A stretch of DNA of 64,000 nt from Porites lobata. Taxonomy: Eukaryota; Cnidaria; Anthozoa; Scleractinia; Poritidae. Where the stretch lies: NCBI GenBank assembly GCA_942486035.1, contig CALNXK010000024.1, positions 2,029,501-2,093,500 of the forward strand. Reading direction: 5' to 3'. Below, piece by piece: positions 26,362 to 37,000 of this stretch; the stretch's first letter is position 1, and each line of letters begins with the position of its first letter. The position numbers and the translations under genes were made by a program. Below the pieces are notes generated by a model. That model was not told the DNA's origin, did no database searches, and saw only the letters and a program-made list of their open reading frames with translations.

Positions 26362-28031
26362 AAAAGAACATGCAATGGGTGTGGTATGACGAACATCGAT
26401 CCGCGATAGATAAGCTGAAACATGCACTCACGAACACTCCTGTTCTGCAATATTTCAACCAAGACAAGCCAACTACAATCCAAACCGACGCTTCGCAAAG
26501 TGGAATCGGAAGTTGCCTCCTGCAAGAAGGACACCCCGTGATTTACGCGTCAAGATCGCTGACGAATGCCGAACAGAACTATGCTCAAATCGAGAAAGAA
26601 CTATTGGCTATTGTATTTGCGTGCGAGCGATTTCACCAATTTGTCTACGGCAATGACATAATTGTGCAAAGTGACCACAAACCACTTGAGGCGATAATGA
26701 GAAAGCCATTATCTCAGACACCCCCGAGAATTCAACGATTGCTAATCAGGCTTCAAAAGTACAATTTGACAGTTCATTTTGTACCCGGAAAACTGATGTT
26801 CATTGCAGACACTCTATCAAGAGCGTACCTAAATGAGACTGTTGAGGGTCCCCAAGACCTCAATGATGACATCGAAGTGATGATCCACAGTTTCATCACC
26901 GAAATCCCAGCGAGTCCAGAAAAGTTGACACAGCTGAAAAATGAAACCGCCAAAGATGCAACACTTCAGGCGCTGAAAGCTCAAATACAAAAAGGTTTCC
27001 CACCCCATAGAAAAGCCTTGAGACCAATCCTCTCGCCATACTGGATTGTCAGAGATGAGCTAAGTGAAGCCGACGGTCTTCTATTCAAAGGAAGACAGCT
27101 TCTCATTCCAAAAGCCATGCAGCACAGCGTCCTGGAAATGATACATGAAAGCCATCTTGGAATTGAAAAGTGTAAAGCACGAGCAAGAGCCATTGTTTAT
27201 TGGCCTGGAATGTCACGCGACATCCATGATACTGTTGTCAAGTGCCCGACATGCTTGACACACAGACACAAGAACCAGAAGGAACCGATGATTCCCCATG
27301 CCATACCAGATCGTCCATGGCAAAAGCTCGGATCCGATGTGTTTGAACACAAAGGAAAACCGTACCTAGTAGTGGTGGACTACTACTCCAAGTACATCGA
27401 AACTAGCCTAATGCGTGACAAAACCGCGGGAACCATTGTCACGCACATGAAGTCAATCTTCGCTAGACACGGCATCCCTGAAGAGCTCGTATCAGACAAC
27501 ATGCCTTACAACAGTAAAGAGTTCAAACGATTCGCAGACGACTGGGGATTTGAACTGATCACCTCAAGCCCCACATATCCGCAGTCTAATGGCCTCAGTG
27601 AGAAAGCAGTACAAACCGTTAAGCGAATACTAAAGAAAGCAAGCGACCCATACATCGGCCTGATGGAGTACAGAAATACTCCAGTGACAGGAATGACATA
27701 TTCGCCATCCCAGCTTCTCATTAGTCGCACCACCAGAACCAAGATCCCCGTAACACAAGAACTCCTGAAACCAAAGATTGCTACTGAGGTCAAACAACAA
27801 CTGTTAGCCTGTCAACATCAGCAAGTGCACTATTACAATCACGGAGCAAAGCCCTTGACAGATCTCAAACCACAGGAAGCTGTCCGTCTACGCCAAGGAA
27901 AGACCTGGGTACCTGCCGTAGTAAACGAGAAAGCAGAAACCCCGAGATCCTATTTAGTCACAACTACGACCGGACAACAATATCGCCGGAATCGCAAGGA
28001 TCTGCTACAAACTGAGAAAACCCTCCTGTAA
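26355..28031 (+). CDS. pol: Retrotransposon Pol, RNase H and integrase part
   Basis: In the -1 frame relative to the previous segment. RNase H: TDASQSGIGSCLLQ, ASRSLTNAEQNYAQIEKELL, SDHKPLEAI, ADTLSRA. Integrase: an HHCC zinc-binding region (HESHLGIEKC, CPTCLTH), then a DDE core with D in GSDVF, D in LVSDN and E in NGLSEKAVQ, and a C-terminal domain with a VRLRQGKTWVPA-like GPY/F-type segment. It ends at 28031 with about 315 bases of untranslated sequence before the 3' LTR. It may be joined to the RT frame by frameshifting or be separated by a one-base loss. Confidence 0.92.
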   Translation: MLKKNMQWVWYDEHRSAIDKLKHALTNTPVLQYFNQDKPTTIQTDASQSGIGSCLLQEGHPVIYASRSLTNAEQNYAQIEKELLAIVFACERFHQFVYGNDIIVQSDHKPLEAIMRKPLSQTPPRIQRLLIRLQKYNLTVHFVPGKLMFIADTLSRAYLNETVEGPQDLNDDIEVMIHSFITEIPASPEKLTQLKNETAKDATLQALKAQIQKGFPPHRKALRPILSPYWIVRDELSEADGLLFKGRQLLIPKAMQHSVLEMIHESHLGIEKCKARARAIVYWPGMSRDIHDTVVKCPTCLTHRHKNQKEPMIPHAIPDRPWQKLGSDVFEHKGKPYLVVVDYYSKYIETSLMRDKTAGTIVTHMKSIFARHGIPEELVSDNMPYNSKEFKRFADDWGFELITSSPTYPQSNGLSEKAVQTVKRILKKASDPYIGLMEYRNTPVTGMTYSPSQLLISRTTRTKIPVTQELLKPKIATEVKQQLLACQHQQVHYYNHGAKPLTDLKPQEAVRLRQGKTWVPAVVNEKAETPRSYLVTTTTGQQYRRNRKDLLQTEKTLL

Positions 28032-28345
28032 TATCAGTCCCGCAAGACAACGACTTTAATTACACTACAGAAACTCAGAAAACCTCAGCAACCCCAACAA
28101 AGAACAAGACCCTGTACAACTTCCTGAACAACAGCAACCCAACAACCCAGAATCGACGACACCACCTAGACGCTCCTCGCGAATCACTACTCTTCCCTTT
28201 AAATTCAAGGACTATGTCATGAATTTCTAAGAACTGAACACTGAAAATTAGAACATTGAACTTTTGTCATACCGGAAGTGTCATTGCTATTATTCGATTA
28301 TTTTTTTTTAATGATAGTGTTTGATTTCATTCTCAAAAAGGGAGA

Positions 28346-28529
28346 TGTAATAATAATACTGATTGATGCTACAGTTGACTGACATGTAATCCTACCCCCT
28401 GGAATGTGCTATATATATCAACCACATTCCGTACCAAAAAAGAGATCAATAAACCTTCGAGCCAGTCAACCCTTGTTATGTTTCTTAGTTAAAACCCTGA
28501 ACCCGTTCATCTAAGCAAAGCTTATTACA
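28346..28529 (+). repeat. 3' LTR
   Basis: 184 bases, identical by eye to the 5' LTR. It is preceded by the purine tract aaaaagggaga (about 28335-28345), the plus-strand primer. Confidence 0.95.
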
Positions 28530-28532
28530 GCT

Positions 28533-29180
28533 TTGGCTATCAGTTGGATTATATTTATTTTAATATTGTTTCTCCCTATTTGCTGGTTGTATTTACCCTG
28601 TTTCTTAGCCATTTTGTCTGGTCGTTTTGTTGTAAGAATCTTTGGTTTGACAGTTATGGGATTAGTTTTCAACAGCGAAATTTTAGCCCATTTTTTAGCG
28701 TTCCTTATTGCTGTTGTAACAAATCTGTTACTGTGTTACTATAACTTCCAAAATGCGTACAAGGAAATCAAGGAGATGATTTTCAAGTATCGGCAAAAAC
28801 ACAGGCCACAAAATTGCAGTGTGGATACTGGCGAGGAGGATTCATTTCCCGAGGACCTTTTCTGGTCTGTAATAGATGATCACAGAGTACTACCGATAAT
28901 CCCAGAATTCTATCGCATGCTTCGCAAAATGGCTCTTATTTTGATCTTCGTATTTTTGGCTTTTTGTTCAGCAATTTTGTTCAGTGATCCTCGCGACTTT
29001 GGGGCAGCTCATTTAACCATTTATTTATTTGCAACTGGAGCAATTGCTGGACTGGTTTTCAAAGGCATGACTATAGGGAAGAGATTTACCGGTGAGAGAA
29101 AACAGAAGATGAAGAAACAAATTGAAAAAGCAGTTATTTCGTTTTATGGTCGTCGCCGTAAGGTTGTAGTACATGTCTAA
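28533..29180 (+). CDS. Multi-pass membrane protein, C-terminal part, cut off by LTR insertion
   Basis: Continuation of the gene starting at 22427; codon phase is preserved across the 5-bp target duplication gcttt. About 215 codons with hydrophobic segments at the start, at about 28620-28740 and 28920-28990, and near 29010-29060. The motif LFSDPRDF after the penultimate segment mirrors LFSRPRDF in the N-terminal part, which suggests an internally duplicated membrane module. It ends in a basic tail (GRRRKVV region) and a TAA at 29178. The first codon here is TTG, not an authentic start. With the element in place this piece has no start of its own. Confidence 0.8.
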   Translation: MAISWIIFILILFLPICWLYLPCFLAILSGRFVVRIFGLTVMGLVFNSEILAHFLAFLIAVVTNLLLCYYNFQNAYKEIKEMIFKYRQKHRPQNCSVDTGEEDSFPEDLFWSVIDDHRVLPIIPEFYRMLRKMALILIFVFLAFCSAILFSDPRDFGAAHLTIYLFATGAIAGLVFKGMTIGKRFTGERKQKMKKQIEKAVISFYGRRRKVVVHV

Positions 29181-29275
29181 CTGTTTTAAAATTTCTTTTT
29201 CTTTCTTTTTTCTTTTTTTTTTTTTTACTGCAAATAACTAAATTGGGAACATGCGAGGAAGTGATAAGACTAAAA

Positions 29276-31060
29276 GTTCCACGGCATTATTGTTGTATTT
29301 AGTTATTGTAGAAGTGATCTATTATTTTCCAAGTTAAAATCTTGAGTATTCCAGAGACAGAATTATTGCAACAGGATAAACCGGAAAATATGGAAACAAT
29401 ATAAGATGCCACTGTGCTCAGTGAAGCTATCACTGTGAGTACATCTGTTTTAATTCAGTTCGTGCAGTACTTTGGAATTAGAAGTATTACTGACTGACGT
29501 CATCACCTTTAAATATTTCGTTCCTTCTCTTGGCTACTTTAAGAGAGTTCCTCGGTTGGAACGAACATGAAAACTAGTTTGTGATCAGGCCAAGGCGTTT
29601 TTAAAGGCATCTATCTCAGGCCTCAGGTTTTGTTTTGGATTTTTAACACGGGAAATTTACCTCGTGAATTAGTCCGGCAGGTCGACCTGAGAGATAAAAG
29701 CAGATATTTAATAGTTTTTAGGGTAGCACACACAATTACTAAGTGTTGATTCCTGCTTTTATCAAGCAATTTCTTTTGCTCTGATGAATTTCTGTAGAGG
29801 GCCAACACGCCCTTAGCGTAGATATCCTTTAGCAGGCTGTGTTCCAGCAGTGCCCTTCTTAGAACGACGTGACTGTTATCCAAAAATTTGTCCAAGCCTG
29901 ACAAACGTGTAAAATGACTACACTTAGAGGAACATCAACACCTCAGTTGTCATGGATATACTGAGTACTTTTCATTTTGCTAAAATTTTCGGAAATTTTA
30001 ATCGAGATATAAATGAAAGCTTCCATCCGAGTGGCAATTCTCCCCGGCCTGTCAAAGTTGTCCACCCTGAAGAGGCGGTCCTCTTATTAACTTTGACCTA
30101 AAATGTTGCATTTCTTGTTCTGGTCATAAGAGAGTTCCTCGATCGGAATAAGTATTATTAAACCTAGTACATTCTTGGACAAAAAGTGTTAAGAAATTTG
30201 CATTTTTTTTTCCCACAGAACGCCTATCCCACGGATTTGGTACCGCTTATGGCCCCTTCCTCGCCCAACCAGTGGTCAATGTTGTTCGGTCGGACTTCAA
30301 CATCGTTTTTTGGGTGGGAAAGGGAAATATTTGCTGTCAGTGCCAGTGGTTTTAAGAGCTTTCATTGAAACTAGACATGACATTACGTCCATTTTGTTAA
30401 ATTTTTGTCCAAGAAAGTAGTTCGTGAAGAGGTCGAGGGTGTTTTTAAAGGTAATAAAAAAGGGAAGATGATGTCAGAATCCTTGTTCTTGAATTTATTT
30501 GTTTGTTTGTTTGTTTGTTTTTTTTTGCGGTCGCCTGGACAATGAAAAACGACTGTTTTCGCGTGTGTCTCATTTTTCATTTTATTAACCGGTTTTTTGC
30601 CCTTTCAGGGAGTTCTATCTCCTTGTATTTTTCAGGAACATCTATGGTAGTCGTAGTCTTTAGTTATAATAAAGTTTTATTAAATATTAAACGATTATTT
30701 TTCTTTATTTATAATGTTACAATTAGGAGTTTTCTCATCTTTACACCAGTTTACCAGTTGGACACTTTACGTTCAATAACATTCATTGTCAGTTTTGTTG
30801 TCTCTGAAATGATCAATCAATTAGTTCAAATGCATGAGAGTCTTATTTTAAAACTTAGAATTGAATGATTGTCATTAGGGGGTTATGTGTTTTTGCAATA
30901 TCGATTTATTGTATCAAATAAAATAAACGTCAAAATGGGTCAAATAGTTGTTATTCAATATGCAATACTACCCAATTTAATTGTTTTAGATTCGTGTAGT
31001 TCATCATGTTTTCCATTATTGCTACATTCTGTTTGTTATACAATCCTCTCAGTATTAAGC
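29276..31060. repeat. EAR-cluster flanking repeat, copy B
   Basis: The 29690-31060 part is collinear with copy A; the 29276-29620 part is collinear with the start of copy C (agttccac, attgcaacaggataaac, gagttcctcggttgga). Small indels and about 10-15 percent apparent substitutions separate the copies. It leads directly into the decayed EAR exon at 31070. Confidence 0.85.
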
Positions 31061-31069
31061 CCCCCCTCT

Positions 31070-31345
31070 CTAATACCGGTTTCGGTTTCGCTGTAATAAC
31101 AGATAAAGTTGATTTGGGAAATCTGATGTTGTTACAGCTATCGAGCTATCGCCGCTTGGGTAGAAATTTCTCGGTATGTGATAAAGTGGTTTCCAGTGGG
31201 CTGGTACACATATCTGATGTAGTGCTACGCCGTTCAACATTCTTCTCGCCATGGTAGTGATTGATGGCAGCGATGTACGTCTGACCGCAAGTGACAAATG
31301 AGTACAACGCATAGCCTCCACGGGTAGGAATGGATTAAAACAGCA
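31070..31345 (-). pseudogene. Truncated EAR-repeat exon (copy B)
   Basis: Matches the 3' quarter of the EAR exon of the genes at 34059 and 42666: blocks around gtggtaaagttgat, gtggtacacat, gatgtagtgctac, gttcaacattctt and gggtaggaatgga. It stops abruptly at about 31345, where the next flanking repeat begins. It carries frame breaks and lacks all upstream exons. It retains the region deleted in copy A, so the two decayed independently. Confidence 0.82.
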
Positions 31346-32830
31346 AGTTCCACGACATTATGGTTGTATTTAGTCATCGCAGATGAAGTGATTAGTTTTT
31401 CCTATAAATACTTGTGAATGAGTATTCCAGAATCATTGCAACAGGATAAACAGGATAAACTGGAAAATCATAATGGGAACATTATAAGACATGCCATTGT
31501 GCTCAGTAAAGCTAACAAAAGCGCGTACGTCAGTTTTAACCTCGTGCAGTATTTGGAATTTGGAGTATTATACTGACGTCATCACAGAAAAAATATTTCG
31601 TTTCTTGTGTTGTCTATAAGAGAGTTCCTCGGTTGGAACAATCATGAAATGTAGTTTGTGAACAGGCCAAGGTGTTTTTAAAGGTATCTATCAAAAGGTA
31701 AAGAAAAAGGGAAAACGAGTTAAAATCGCTTGTTTTCAAAAAAAAAAAATAAGGTAGAGGTCTTCTGCACAATAAAAAACTAGGTAATATGTTTTCGAGT
31801 ATCTCATATTTCTAATGAGTGATTATAATCGATTTTAGTTTTTTTTGCACTTTCTTCTGTAAATTCTGTCTCCTCGAGCTTTTCAGTAACAACCTGATTG
31901 CAGTGGTAGGCTTACAAAGGTCTATTAAATGTTAGAGAAATATTTGAGTTTTTATATCAATTTGCTATAAGAGTTTTGTTATCTTTACCCAAGTTTACCA
32001 TGCAGTTTGACACTTAACAATCAATTGTATTGTCGTTTTGTGGTCTCAAATGATCAATCGACTAGTTCAGATGCATGAGACTGTTATTTGTAAAAGTTAG
32101 ATTTGTATGATTCTCATTGAGAGTATGTGTTTTTGAAAACAGTATCTTTTTAATATGATATCAAATAAACGTACCGTAAAGTGGTTCAAACGGTTGTTAT
32201 TCAATACTTCTTAATTGTTTTAAAATCGTCATGGTGTTTAATATCATGTTTTCCGTTGCTACATTCTGTTGGTTATAACTAAGTAAAATCCGAGACATAC
32301 ATTTAAGAGAAGCAAAAAAGATAACGTGCACTAGCAAGAAAAGGAAAGAACCCAAAAATCGAAATTCAGGAAATTAATGAACAACAACAAAACACTGAAA
32401 GCAAAAAAAAAATCGATGGCAAAATTTTACTTCATTTTCTAACACAGTGAAAGACCTGCAAGATGACCTCTAGAGGGAACAATGTAGTTAATGATAAAAA
32501 CACAAAAGTTAATTCAAAAGCCCCAAAATTTAACCGTCAACCGTCAAACCTATCTCCTGCATGTTGAGATCCCCGAGCACACCTAGGGAGCAGTATACAA
32601 GATCAAATGCTGTGACGGCCAGGTCATCATATATTGGTGAGACCGGCAGAAACGGGATACCTTTTAATGAGGCCCTAGTTTGTTGGCACAACGGTTTTGA
32701 TGCTGTCGACAAGCACTCCTGGTACAGACGAAATATATAACAGTCTATTTCTTTACAATGTCATCAAGGCTGGCTAGTCTCTAACGCAGTCGTTCTTTGC
32801 GTCAGAGCTGCGTAATAGGGTCAGAGCAAA
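31346..32830. repeat. EAR-cluster flanking repeat, copy C
   Basis: More diverged copy of the unit at 29276-31060. It ends with a segment (about 32765-32830, words acgcagtc, gcgtcagagctgcg, tagggtcag) that also ends copy A at about 18390-18440. It belongs to the downstream flank of the intact gene at 34059. Confidence 0.75.
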
Positions 32831-33659
32831 GGAGGATTATGCACTCTTCCCGTGATTCCATGCGGCAATTTTTCTCGTGTTACGTTGCCATTTTAGATGC
32901 ATCGTGAGCGCCGGAGATGATTTTTTGACCTTAAAAAGAGCTTGTTTGACGGTTTGAGGTGAGCTCGTTTTGTTTCATTCCTTTTGATTGGCACTGAATT
33001 GATATACTGAGCGAATTTTCCAAGCTATTTATGTATAATTAAATGCCTTATCAGTTTACGACAGAGAGAGCTGTCCAGATTGTCACGGTCGGGTACTTCA
33101 AGAAATGTGATACTTTCCAACTTCAATATTCGAGGTTCTGTGAAGCCATAATAAGTTTTGAAGAGAGGAAGGGATATAATTTCAAGGAATTACAATTTAC
33201 CTCGTTGTACCTAAAATAAAAAATCGACAGTGAAATGGAAATTGACCATTGCTGTTTTTTACCCATTGGCAGACGATCGCGCGACTTCTCGAAGTTGTCA
33301 CCTTGTAACCTCGAAGCTGTCACCTTATATATGCAAGATACTTCGGAGCAGACCCACCTGCGCGGTAAACTAACAGTAAAAATATTCATAAAAATTAGGC
33401 AGTTCTCTCTATATATAACTTAGACTAAGAGTAGTCCCCCATTTTTCCTCAGGGATAGTAGAGCAAGCGAAACGCGAGCGCGCGTGAAAATCTCCCCACG
33501 TGAGAAAAGGCTACACGCGGCGGGGAGGAATTTTTGGATGGGGATGTGCCGCTCGTGAGTATGATTTGGTATATCTAGGGTTATTAACATTATTATGGAA
33601 TCAAGCTAGATTGTTAATATATATAGTGTCGATACGAATTATAGCGTATAGGTATGTGT
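32831..33659. repeat. Dispersed-repeat debris downstream of EAR gene 1
   Basis: Includes a segment (33430-33520) rich in gcgagcgcgcg with the look of a dispersed element. At about 33527-33555 is a short remnant (tggggatgtgccgct) of the family found whole at 42126-42448. Then cgtgagtatgatttg and caagctagattgtta follow, words shared with 42450-42520. No gene seen. Confidence 0.6.
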
Positions 33660-33735
33660 AATCAAATGGTGACGAGTGAAATTAGGGAATAATTTCACGC
33701 GCGTTTTGTCACGAGTATACCATTTGATTACCTAT
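33660..33735. repeat. Nested palindrome
   Basis: aatcaaatggt and its complement bound the segment, with a second mirrored pair gtgaaatta / taatttcac inside. Likely a very short MITE. Confidence 0.7.
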
Positions 33736-34058
33736 TAATATCATGCCGTGACGAATTACTTAAGCAATCGTGAATTTTTGACAAATTTATGGTGGATCGT
33801 ATCGATCGAGAACTCCACTCTCTCAAATTCCACTCTCTCTCAAGAATTTTCATGATTTTTCGACAAAACACATGTTAGAATCCTTCTTGATATGCTCCTT
33901 GGTGTGTTCAGGTTTTCTAAAGCGTCTTTTTGTGCCCTGAGATCTTCATTCATGGCATTTTAAAACTTCGTCGCCACCTTGACAATGAAACGTACGGAAG
34001 GATCCAGAGTAGCGTAATGAAGTCACTAAGTAAATGTTTCCAAAGTCATCTTATCGCT

Positions 34059-37000
34059 TTAGATCCACTTGAACAACTTGCTATTTATTGTGTGTTTGTT
34101 CTCAATTTCGCTATAATAACTAACAATAACAACATAAAATTGATTTTTAAACTCAAATGCTGTTACGGCTAAAGCCGCTTCGGTGGGAATCTCTCGACGT
34201 TTGATTAAATGCCCGCCAGTGAACTGGTACACATCTGATGTAGTACTATACCGCTGAACATTTTCGTCGTAGAAATTGACAGCAGCAACGAACATTTGGC
34301 CACACACAACAAATGGATACAACGCAGAGGCTCCACGCGTTGGAATTGATTGAAACAGCACAAACTTGCTTCCATTCCACTTGTATATGAAGGATTCGAG
34401 GTTATAAGTATTGCCGTTGTGATGATTAGCGAAAGCAAGGAAGATATCTCCATTGCTCTTGAAAAATTCCACATGCCATGCTCCAAACGACTCCAGTGAC
34501 TGGAATTTGGCAAAGTACCGACCAGACCATTTATAAACGGTAGAATTTACGGAGTGCCCATGCTTAGCATTAACGAAGTTCCCAAAAACAAAGAATGTTT
34601 CGTTGTGTATTTCAAGTGCTGCACCTGATAATGCCCCCTCAGTCTCTATCTCCTGGTATTTTTCAAACTTGTTAATGTTCCACTTGTACACAATTGAGCT
34701 GATAGAGTGTGAAGTGTCGTTATAAAAGTTCGAAACAGCGAGAAACGATTCTTCCATTATCTTAAAAAACGTAAATGATGCTGCCCCGTTTGTTGCAATA
34801 CTTTGGAAAGGGACAAACTGGTTTCCATTCCACTGCAAAATACGAGAATCCAAGCGGTAGGTGATACCATTATTGTGGCTAGCAATGGCTAAATAATGTT
34901 TATTACCAATATTGAAATACTCAACGTCAAAGGCTCCAACAATGTCTATGGTTTGGTAAAGAACAAACTGATCCGTTGAAGGGTTCATTTTGTAGATAAA
35001 AGAGCTTGTTCTCCATCGTTCAACGTCATCGAAATAGTTCGCGAAGGCAAGAAACAGACTTCCATTGATACTAAAATGTTGAACATCATGAGCCCCTTTA
35101 GTCGGCAAACCTTGGTATTGTTGAAAGTGGCGCAGATTGATGGCACAATCTTGATTAAAAGTGGAAACATAAAAAAACCGGTTACGACATATTCCAAACC
35201 AAAGTTTATAAGGACGACGTTTAAATAAAGCAATATAGTTGAAAAACGCAAGCCATGACTTCATACAGGATATATGACAATTTGTAAGCACAAATTAAGA
35301 CTATCATATATTTAGGCTGATAGAGATGATTTTGTTCAGTCACTGACATTAGCGGCTCGGAAGAAAAAATCCGAGTACTGCCAATAGCAAGCAAACCTTC
35401 GTTTGTTCAAACCTTTCGTTTTTCCAAACCATCTCCGTTAGGTTGGCTAGTCCAGATGCTCTTTCACTAAGCTACAGAAGACTCTGAGCTAAGCCACTAA
35501 ACTAGGTTTATGCGACAAACATTCTGCATACTGCTCGACTAGAACGTCGATATGTGCTTATGTGCAATGATAGAAGGAAAGTAGTATAGTAGGGATGTAT
35601 TACTCCCTTATTTGGGCAGAAATCTCATGAACTTACTTAGGAATACAGTAACGCCGATGACGTCACAGCCTTTTGTATTTACATCATGAACAAAATGCGG
35701 TTAATTGATTCTCATGATCTTCCTTTTTTGTATTTCTCATACTAAAGAAACAGTATAGAGACAATTTTTTTATACGATGTATTTTGTCGGTCTGGGTGTA
35801 AGTTAATGATAGGAATATTGAGTCTCTTACCCTGAACAATGGATGATGTGCGTTGCTTCAACAAAAAGTTGAGAAAAAAAAAGACACGCAATTATATTAC
35901 CTGCACATATACGCCCATCTCCGGTAAACCCTGGGTTACATATGCATTCAAAGTATCCAGCGGTATTAAAACATGTTGCATTCTCGTGGCAGTCATGACT
36001 TCCGTTGCTGCATTCATCAAAATCTGAGTCAAAATGATAAAACATATTATTAAAGACAGACTGAGATTTACTTACTGAAAAACTATGTCGTAAATCTTCA
36101 TAAGCCAACGAGTTCTGCGAATCAATGGAAAGAACGATTTCTTTCAAAAGTAATAAACGTGATAGGTCTAATCAAAATCGCGAACGATGATTTTACACGC
36201 GTGAGAATGTATGTAATGTGAGTATGTATATAATAAACACGTGCACAATACCACATGGAAAGTGCTTTTTACGGTATTTACGCACATACGCTCACTCGTT
36301 TGATTTTTGACCACGTAAATTCCGTAGGCGCGCACTTTCCATGAAGTATTCTTTCCACCTCGTGAAACTTTTGTTCCTATCCTAATTTACGAAATGAGCT
36401 CATCGTAAATTTTGGTTAATAGTGCTGCAAATAATACGGTTTTAACCTGGTTATTTGTGATCGATGCTTACAAGAATCATTATACCTGTGCGTGATCGTC
36501 CATTTCCCACAAGTCCCGGATTACAGGTACAAATAAAGGAGCCAGAAGTGTTTGTACAGTTTGCATCCCTGTCGCAGTTATGGCTGCCGTCCTCGCATTC
36601 GTTGATGTCTAACCACGAAACAACAACGTTACGAAAAACAAAAAGATGATGTTGGTGATAATAATAGACTACGTGCATGCATAAAATGTGCTAATATACA
36701 GTAAAGAGAGTAAGGCAGTATAAAGACTATTAATCAAGGGCGAAGTATCGCTTCAAAGTACGTTTAACGCCAATCCTGGGTTCACTTCAAACTTAATAAT
36801 GACGACCGACGGATTTAGCTAAGACTAAGGTTCGCTCTTTGGACTTTTCACTCCGTGCACAACCTTAATAGCGATGTTATAATTATTTTTAGCTAACTGA
36901 CCAATAGATATGTCTCTGTAATTTATTTAGTACAATGTGTGAACAGAAAAGAATAGATTCTGTACACTATCAGTAAGCTTCTGATATATTCCTCAGCACC

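Larger units (their letters stand above)
24094..28529 (+). mobile_element. Complete Ty3/gypsy-type LTR retrotransposon, recent insertion
   Basis: The 184-bp LTRs at 24094-24277 and 28346-28529 begin TGTAA and end TTACA; by eye they are identical. Target duplication gcttt sits at 24089-24093 and 28530-28534. A primer-binding-site-like tggtgtcagaagtgg follows the 5' LTR and a purine tract precedes the 3' LTR. Internal order is gag, protease, RT, RNase H, integrase, the gypsy order. The element sits in the same orientation as the host gene it breaks. Coding frames look whole except for a frame change at 26341-26361. Confidence 0.95.

Noticed and set aside
35430..35520. tRNA-like words (ctttcactaagct) downstream of an EAR exon
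   Set aside because: Only scattered similarity to a tRNA; no complete A and B box pair or foldable stems could be shown.
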